Part shown: positions 57,230 to 64,000 of the stretch, piece by piece
Numbering within the stretch: the stretch's first letter is position 1
How the letters are laid out: every line of letters begins with the position of its first letter
Assembly (NCBI RefSeq): GCF_026210795.1
Contig: NC_089446.1
Coordinates: 3,811,001-3,875,000 of the forward strand
From: Rhizophagus irregularis
Taxonomy: Eukaryota; Glomeromycota; Glomeromycetes; Glomerales; Glomeraceae
Reading direction: 5' to 3'
DNA: 64,000 bases
Notes under the pieces: generated by a model
What the model was told of the DNA's origin: nothing
Database searches by the model: none
Seen by the model: the letters and a program-made list of their open reading frames with translations, nothing else
Program-made: the position numbers and the translations under genes

Positions 57230-58440
57230 ACAACTTTGTCCACTTTTTTTCATTTTGGATAATTTTGTCCACTTTTTTATCAGGTCTAAACAATTTTGTC
57301 CACTTTTTTATCGGGTTTGGACAATTTTGTCCACTTTTTTATCAGGTTTGATCACTTTTTACGGGTTTGAACAATTTTGTCCAATTTTTTTCGTTCTTGG
57401 TCATTCATTTCTATCCATTTTTTTTCATTTCTGAACAATTTTGTCCACTTTTTTTTTTATTTTTGGACAATTTTGTTCACTTTTTTGTTGGATTTGGTCA
57501 CTTTTCTATAGGTTTGGACAATTTTGTCCACTTTTTTTCATTCTTGATTATTTATTTCTGATCTCTGTTTACTTTTTTTTTCATTTCTAAATAACTTTCA
57601 TCAGGAAATTTGTTTAGGCGTAATTTAGTGTAATATTTCGAAGGTGGTGTAAAATTTTGAAATATTACACTAAAAACGTAATATTACAAAAGTTTACGTT
57701 CTTAAATTTAAATAATTATAGTAATTTAAGAATATCTCGCTATCTACTGATCCAATCAAGATGATCTATAGCTTATTGGAATCAGCTCATCAAGACAAAT
57801 CGAATGGTAGTAAAATCGCATTTTTACAGTTGATAGAATGCTATATAGTATACAATAAAGTTTTAAATTAATAAAAAGCCATCTATCGAATATAAAGATG
57901 TGATTTTACTACCATTCGATTTGTCTTGATAAGCTGATTTCAATGAGCTATAGATCATCTTGATTGGATCAGTAGATAGCAAGATATTCTTAAATTACTA
58001 TAATTATTTAAATTTAAGAGCATAAACTTTTGTAATATTACGTTTTTAGTGTAATATTTCGAAATTTTATACCACCTTCAAAATATTACACTAAATTACG
58101 CCTAAACAAATTTTCTGGTGTTGTCCACTTTTTTATCGGGTTTGGTCACTTTTTTACAGGTTTGGACAAATTTGTCCACTTTTTTTCGTTCTTGGTCATT
58201 CATCTCTGTCCACTTTTTTTTCATTTCTTGACAACTTTGTCCACTTTTTTATTGGGTTTGATCACTTTTTTACGGGTTTGGACAATTTTGTCCACTTTTT
58301 TTTGTTCTTGGTCATTCACCTCTCGTCCACTTTTTTTTTCATTTCTGGACAACTTTGTCCACTTTTTTTTTTATTTTTGGACAATTTTGTCCATTTTTCC
58401 CTTGGTATTAGAACAATTACATTTTTTCTGAATAAAATAT
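57230..58440. repeat. GTCCACTTTTTT tandem repeats in intron, split by a palindrome
   Basis: Units of roughly 30-37 bp with GGACAATTTTGTCCAC followed by a T-run fill 57230-57560 and 58115-58440. GGACAATTTTGTCC is itself a small palindrome. Together with the insert at 57605-58115 they form one large intron, whose splice sites appear to be GTATAAG at 57208 and TTTTTTAG just before 58455. Confidence 0.8.
57605..58115. mobile_element. Palindromic MITE-like element in the intron
   Basis: TIR AAATTTGTTTAGGCGTAATT and inverse. The arms repeat AGTGTAATATTTCGAA, AACTTTTGTAATATTACG and ATTTAAGAATATCTCGCT around an unpaired centre near 57860. Contains the TGATC ... AGCTTATTGGAATC ... AATGGTAGTAAAATCGC core shared with other families here. 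No clear target duplication. Confidence 0.7.
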
Positions 58441-59570
58441 TTTATTTTTTTAGGATAGTTTGACTGAACTCGAGAATTACAAGAATCTATATAAATTATA
58501 CAAAAGTAAATATGATTCAGTATTGAATAATAATGCTAAATTACAGGCAAATATAAATTATAAGAATGATGTTTGGTTTTTAATTTATAAAATTTATATC
58601 TTACTTTTTTTATTACTTAATTTTTGATAATAGAACGAATACTCTAATCTTGGATTAGTAACGCCAGAAAATACGCATCCAGTTAGTATTGGTACAGCTG
58701 ATACTATAATTTCAGATATGGATGAACCATTAAAACAATTGTTACAGTATTCAACACCTGAACATTTACCTGAATCCATAACATCAACTTCCTACTCAAC
58801 ATTATATCATAAAATTAACGACTCAGAACTTGCCCGTGCTCTAAATTGTGATTTAGCTTTAAATCACCTCACAACTCTTGATACACCGTCAAAAATTTGG
58901 TCAAATCTAAATAATCATTGCATTGAAAAATTTGGCAGCTAAAATTGCATAAAAAATAACGCTACCATTTCAAATATAACATGGGCCAAAACAACATTGT
59001 CAGGTTACCGCAACTGGAACATGATGCGAAATTATTATGATGATATTGATAAACAGATAGTAAAAATTAATAACTTCTGTAAGTAAAATTTATCAAATAA
59101 AATTATTCTTGATTACAAAATAATTATTCACATCTAAATTTTATAGGTTTTGTTGAAGATGAGGTTAATGATTCTCAGCCTATAAGTGAGGAATCAAGTA
59201 ATCATGAAAGTTCCAAATTAAAATCACCTTCGCAAACACTATTAGCAAGTATCAAATTGAATCCACTTTCACAATCACCACTAGCAGCTGATGAAAGTAC
59301 CAAAGTTAATAAAAGTACTGAATTAAATCCACATTCACAATCGCCACTGGCAGCTGATAAAAGTACTGAATCTAATAAAAGTACCAGATTGAATCTACCT
59401 CTATCAACAAAAGTACCAACAAAAAAGCTACCAGCAAAATCACAAGTAAAATCACCTACATTAAAGTCAGTAGAAAAAGTACCAAATGTGGAAGTGGCAG
59501 TAGTAGTAGAATCACCAACTTCAGAGCCATTAATTTCAGAAGTAGCAGATGAATCTCGAGTAGTACATAC

Positions 59571-60261
59571 AGGATCCGGACATCACATATATAACTCACA
59601 TTTGAGTTTTAGCAAATTCAATCAAAATTAGGTTAAACTCATAATTTTAGATAAAGCAAATTGATTGATAATTAATTAATAGTCATAATTATAAGTTTTA
59701 GCAAATTGTGTTGATTTTACAAAGTCATATTTTATATTTGAGCAAATTGGTACTTTTTTTTGAAGTTAACTTATCTTTTTTTTTAACTTTTATTGATAAT
59801 ATTTTTAAAAATATTAGTTTCAGGGTCAGGTTATATTTTGGCCAAAATTAAGTATAATTCCGGCCAAAATTAAGCATAATGCAGGCCAAACCCCGTTCAA
59901 TTAGTTTTGCAACATTTTTTTTATTTTCAGTTTTTTGTGATTATCTCAGCATCCAGTGATCTGATTTATGCAGATTTTTTTTTTAATTTGTAGAGCTCGA
60001 TGAGGGCTACAAAATAAAAAAAAAGTTTGCATAAATATTGGACCACTGGATGCTGAGATAATCGCAAAAAATGTGATTTTTTTTTGAAATTTATGCCAAT
60101 TTGCTAAAAAGTTACACTCATATTTTGAGTTTTAGCAAATTAGTATAGATTTAAAATGTGATAATTTGATTTTTAGCAAATTAGGTCTATTTTAGCAGGA
60201 GCAAAAAGTGCTAAATTCATGCAGATCAGTTATGAGTTATATATGTGATGTCCGGGGTCCT
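59571..60261. mobile_element. hAT-like MITE, AGGACCCCGG family, diverged copy 5
   Basis: The ends AGGATCCGGACATCACATAT and inverse (ATATGTGATGTCCGGGGTCCT in part) are flanked by GTACATAC (59563-59570) and GTACGTAC (60262-60269). 691 bp, longer than the 296-bp members, with extra TTTTAGCAAATT words and a GGCCAAAATTA block. It is inserted in a coding exon; 691 plus 8 equals 699 bp, so the flanking frames stay in register. Confidence 0.85.
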
Positions 60262-60890
60262 GTACGTACATCATTTTCAAAAGTATTAACAAAAAAACGT
60301 AAGCATAAGTGTGTTGAAGTTTCAGTTTCTTCAGAAAATGATAGAGAAAGTGATCATGATGATAATAATGATAATGAAACTATTGTAAATGAAGAGTTAA
60401 ATTCTACTCAGATGTTTTTGTTTAGTAAGGGAAGAAAACTATGTGAAATTTTGCTAGCAAATGATGAACATTTCGTTGCCTCAGAAAAATCAAAAACTAC
60501 TGAAATATTTACTGCATTGGCCAAGTTATCAAAATTTGAAACAATTAAAGTAGTTGACAAGGAATCTGCTACTAAAAGGATAAATCAATGGAGAAATCAG
60601 GAAACGTATTGTGAAAAGCTGCTAATTGCAGCTGAATCTTTTAACTTATTGCATTTGGTGTCGTTGGTCCAAATTTATGATGATCTTACAAAGCTTGGTT
60701 CAGAATTAAAAGTTAAAAATGTAAAATCTTGGGTTATTTCGTTCATGCGATCTATACTTAAAATTGGCAGAAAAGCCGAACAAAGAAATAGGCTGGGTTG
60801 CGATAGGTTACGTAGGTTATTTAATGAAGGAATAATGGCTGCGCAACTTGCGCAAGCATGTGATTTTTATAATTATAATTTAATATAAAT

Positions 60891-61440
60891 TTTAAACGTG
60901 AATAACTCCGTCAATATTGATGCTACAGATATGAAATACATATCATTAGAATCCTCTCGATGAGCTGAATCCAACCGCATAAAGATCATAAAAATCGAAT
61001 TACTGGATGCGGAGTTCGTTAACTTTGAATTTTAAAATTATTGTTTACTATAAAAATTATAAGACTATTTAATACCAAATTTTAAACGTAAATAACTCTG
61101 TCAATATTAATGCTACAAATATGAAATACATATCATTGGAATCCTCTTGATGAGCTGAATCCAACCGTGTAAAGATCATAAAAATCAAATTACTGGATGC
61201 GGAGATCGTTAACTTTGAATTTTAAAATTATTGTTTACTATAAAAATTATAAGACTATTTAATACCAAATTTTAAACGTGAATAACTCCGTCAATATTGA
61301 TGCTACAAATATGAAATACATATCATTGGAATCCTCTCGATGGGCTGAATCCAACCGTGTAAAGATCATAAAAATCGAATCACTGGATGCGGAGTTCGTT
61401 AATTTTGAATTTTAATATTATTGTTTACTATAAAATCATA
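60891..61440. repeat. 190-bp tandem repeat, about 2.9 copies
   Basis: Units start TTTAAACGTGAATAACTCCG at 60891, 61081 (TTTAAACGTAAATAACTCTG) and 61271. They share GAAATACATATCATT, GAATCCTCTCGATGAGCTGA, ACTGGATGCGGAG and TTATTGTTTACTATAAAA. Copies are about 95% alike, so the duplication is fairly recent. It begins two bases after the stop codon of the preceding gene. Confidence 0.9.
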
Positions 61441-61552
61441 TGACTATGACATAATTTCAACCATTTTGACTTTTGGAGGGTTCAAGTCGAAATCATTTTG
61501 ACCATTTCAACCATTTCGGAGGTCAAAATTAACCAATTTCAGTTTCATGTAT

Positions 61553-62475
61553 ACTACATACCTCCAATTTTTAAGAGATTTACTGATCAGATTTTAATGA
61601 AATTTATATCATTGGATTTGTCTTGATGCAAGGAATTTAATGGCAGTGAAACTATATTCCCAACATTAATATTGACTAAGTTATTATAAAAAATGTATTT
61701 TATAATATATATTATTAAATAACATATATAAAGCAAGCAATAATTGGTTACTTTTAATATAAAAAGTTTTTAAAATATATTTATTCAATATATTATTTTA
61801 TATTTTTTATTACAATTTAACTTTGAATTAACTTAAACCTATCTATTAATTCATCAAAAAAAGTTTGATTATTTATTTCTAATATATAATTTGATAGATA
61901 TTATTATTATTGCATAAATATTTAATAAAATAATATTTACAAACCAGGAATTAATTAACTGTTAATCTAAAAAAACAATATCAAATATCATCAAAATTAT
62001 TAATTCAAATAAAATAATCAATATATTACTGAATACTAACTGCTAACATATTACTTTTAAATAATATATAGTATAAAAAATACATTTTTTATAATAAATC
62101 AGTCAATATTAATTTTAGAAATACAATTTCACTACCATTTAATACAAATCCAAAGATATAAATTTCATTAAAATCTGATCGGTAAATCTCTTAAAAATTG
62201 GGGTTTGTAGGATAAGAATTTAAACCTTTATAATTTGTAATTCCGGCCAGTTTTAAAATATAAACTTCGTAAATCTGTTCGAGATCTTAATTTTGCTTAT
62301 ATTCTGGTAATGGATGCAATGCTGGCCAGAATTATATGATCAGCGTAAAAATATCCTTTTTTGGAATACTTGTGAATCCAAAATCTCCAATTTTTGCGGG
62401 AAGTAAAATTTCCTTTTTTGGAAATCTGTATAATGTCACGTGATTAGTGACCAATGAGATTATTTGGGATTTGGT
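61553..62475. mobile_element. TIR repeat 'A', copy 2 without the nested insertions
   Basis: Nearly colinear with 79-201, 1460-1925, 2222-2294 and 3775-4042. The three insertion points of copy 1 are uninterrupted here (about 61676, 62137 and 62198), giving 'empty-site' evidence for the elements in copy 1. A short deletion removes the TTCCTTGCATCAAGATG stretch of the right TIR. The left end is truncated relative to copy 1. Confidence 0.8.
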
Positions 62476-62499
62476 ATATGTGTGACTGATCCTTGTCTG

Positions 62500-63985
62500 A
62501 CATCGAAATTACTGTACAAAAACTGGTTCTAGTTTTACACAACACAGATGTCTACACGAAATTTTTCAGCGACGTTATTCTTTCGATCAGTCAGAAGAAT
62601 GGAGTCTCTTGAACTTTATAAAGTACCTTGATTCGATAGAAAGTTTGCGCGACAGCTCTGCGCCACACCGCAAATATGGAATAATTCTAAATGGAATTAA
62701 GAATGATGAAAATGAGTCGCAGAAAAAAAGGGAAAGAGCTGAACAAGCACTGTCAACATACGAGGGAAGTTAAATTTTTTTTTATTGCTCTTATATATAT
62801 TGCTTAGAGAAAAGTGTTTGGTCGAGTCTGATAATCCCGCCATCGAGTTGGTGGGTACACTGGTGCTAGGTCGAGTCCGAAATACCGCCGTCGAGTCGAA
62901 AGGTGCACCTTTTTGCTTAAAAATAAACACTGGATAAATCTGTGACTGGATATAAATAGTAAGACTAATTATAATTATTATCTCTTATTTTTTAGGATGA
63001 AAAGCGTTCTTCAGAGATCCAAGAATTTTGGCAACAGAAAAAACTTCAAATTTCACTTAAGGAAAAGACTATAAAAAGCACTGAAAGAATGATCAGCCAT
63101 ATTAATACAATACAGGATGAAGCAAGCGATATTTTAGTTCTTAGCAAGAGGGATAATCTAAGACGATTAAAATCAGGTATTTGTTGTTAAATTTACAGCT
63201 CCTCATTATTTTCCTTTGTTGACTCAGTTGATTTTTTTTACGTTAAATAGATCTTGGAGTTGGAGATAATATTGAAAATGGTGGACTTACGAAATCCCCT
63301 TATGAAGACCAAGAGGTATTTTTTTAGCTGAAAATAATTATCCGATAGAAACTAACTCCTTCTTTTGCATTTAGTCTGATGATGATTTCATGCCTGCCCG
63401 TCAACCAAAGCGAAAAAAGCCGTTATCTCTTTCGAAAAAGGTTAGGATATTGATAAGACCTTATGTCGCCCTGAATTTTATACAATAATTTTTAATGATT
63501 TATTATATCTACAGAATAAAGAGTCGGTTGGCTCAACTAAGAAAGTCAGTATTAAATGCATCCCTATGATTATAAGGATTTGTTACCGTGAATTCTTCTC
63601 AAAATTTTCTATTTTTTTTTTGCGTAAACAGGCCAAAACCATGAAAGACACGCTATCCTCATTACACAGAGTACCAAAACCATCGTCATCAGCAGGAGTG
63701 ACAAAACCATTTTCATCAAGCTTAGAAAGCGCAATTAATAGTCCCGAACCACGTACTCCGCCTCATCGAATTTTTTCGTATAGTACTTCATCAGGTTCTT
63801 CCGTATGTAAAGAACATGGTTCTAAAGATGACACTTCTGAAGATGATCTCCTAATAAAATCCCCTGTTGATATCACCGTCGATTGTAAGCTAATTGTCAA
63901 GAATATGTGTGTTAGATCAAAAATGGAGCAATGGCATCGCTCACCGCCTCCGTCAAAGAAAATCAGACAGAAAAACATTACATAA
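62500..63985 (+). CDS. Unknown multi-exon protein, coiled-coil and Ser/Pro-rich tail
   Basis: Coding blocks: about 62553-62768 (FQRRYSFDQSEEWSLLNFIK, ending in an acidic/basic helix), 62998-63177 (coiled-coil, LQISLKEKTIKSTERMISH), 63251-63315, 63375-63439 (RQPKRKKPLSLSKK, NLS-like), 63515-63543 and 63632-63985 (Ser/Pro-rich tail ending PPPSKKIRQKNIT). Introns have GT...AG ends and are short. The first intron (62769-62997) does not give a clean donor, and the 5' end is not visible because repeat A copy 2 lies directly upstream, so the gene may be 5'-truncated. No family is recognised; nuclear location is a guess from basic clusters. Confidence 0.5.
62817..62912. repeat. Two-copy GGTCGAGTC repeat in intron
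   Basis: GGTCGAGTCTGATAATCCCG and GGTCGAGTCCGAAATACCGC begin two units of about 52 bp, each followed by CC(A/G)TCGAGT and GGTGGGTACAC or AAAGGTGCAC. It is GC-richer than its surroundings. No function assigned. Confidence 0.55.
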
Positions 63986-64000
63986 TTAAGTTTGTTTTTC

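Larger units (their letters stand above)
56935..60888 (+). pseudogene. Unknown multi-exon protein gene, interrupted by a 691-bp MITE
   Basis: Exon 1 (ATG 56968 or 56935) reads SKIREKKAFLPDNVENSVST. One base is missing in the T-run at about 57103, after which it continues EQDKVRIIFKKNEGRTYIDL to donor 57208. A 1.25-kb repeat-filled intron follows. Exon 2 (58455-about 58572, ELENYKNLYKLYKSKYDSVL) and exon 3 (58634-about 59080) follow; exon 3 has a TAA at 58940 between KFGS and NCIKNNATI. Exon 4 (59147 on) has Ser-rich repeats (LNPHSQSPLAADKST) and is cut at 59570 by the MITE. It resumes at 60262 in the same frame with [11 protein letters not shown], an acidic tract and [20 protein letters not shown], ending 60888. 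No known family; DNA-related or regulatory roles cannot be claimed. Confidence 0.65.

Noticed and set aside
63763-63978. Minus-strand 71-codon frame
   Set aside because: Antisense of the last exon of the 62.5-63.99-kb gene.

Overview
The window is very AT-rich, with short introns (about 65-90 nt) of the GTAAGT...TAG type, genes broken into small exons, a Crinkler-type effector gene, and most of its length made of nested, decayed transposons. This fits the genome of an arbuscular mycorrhizal fungus (Glomeromycotina, for example Rhizophagus, Gigaspora or Diversispora). That assignment rests on gene style and family content; no rRNA or marker gene is present.

Layout. 1-4.04 kb is a terminal-inverted-repeat (TIR) element that received at least three later insertions; a copy lacking them lies at 61.55-62.48 kb. 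4.1-11.2 kb looks like a CACTA/EnSpm element with a divergent gene pair: a decayed Tnp2-type transposase (minus) and an SR-rich protein gene (plus). 11.2-13.8 kb is a second Tnp2 relic carrying an hAT-like insertion and a GATATC-rich palindrome. 14.08-16.52 kb is the best preserved gene of the window, an apparently intact five-exon Crinkler gene (ubiquitin-like header, P-loop NTPase, nuclease-like C-terminus). 17.0-17.5 kb holds two MITEs. 17.63-20.5 kb is a complete but mutated hAT element with an exact 8-bp target-site duplication (TSD). 20.66-24.2 kb is a row of broken zinc-binding and coiled-coil genes, one hit by a CACTA-type MITE.

24.43-29.04 kb and 39.78-43.05 kb are two copies of a CACTA-type element whose interior is a tandem array of about 118-bp units. 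Each unit carries a 3' splice site, a cassette of about 34 nt, and a 5' splice site. The second copy is cut off at an interstitial telomere tract (TTAGGG)n. These arrays are the most unusual structure seen here.

30.0-56.7 kb contains a dismembered large element. It has a zinc-finger protein resembling DUF5679 (minus), a retroviral-type integrase with a C-terminal chromodomain (plus), a Gag plus aspartic-protease gene (minus), and an A32/FtsK-like packaging ATPase (plus). It is arranged as two divergent gene pairs and split by a 13-kb nest, a MULE-like transposon and hAT-like elements. Removing each insertion with one TSD copy restores contiguity in most cases.

56.9-60.9 kb is a multi-exon host-type gene inactivated by a frameshift, a stop codon and a 691-bp hAT MITE. 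60.9-61.44 kb is a 190-bp tandem repeat. 62.5-63.99 kb is a multi-exon, NLS-like serine/lysine-rich gene.

Many premature stops can be explained by C-to-T or G-to-A transitions (TGG to TAG/TGA, CGA to TGA, CAG/CAA to TAG/TAA). This suggests cytosine methylation plus deamination, or RIP-like mutation of repeats. All functional calls come from reading motifs by eye; no database search was run.
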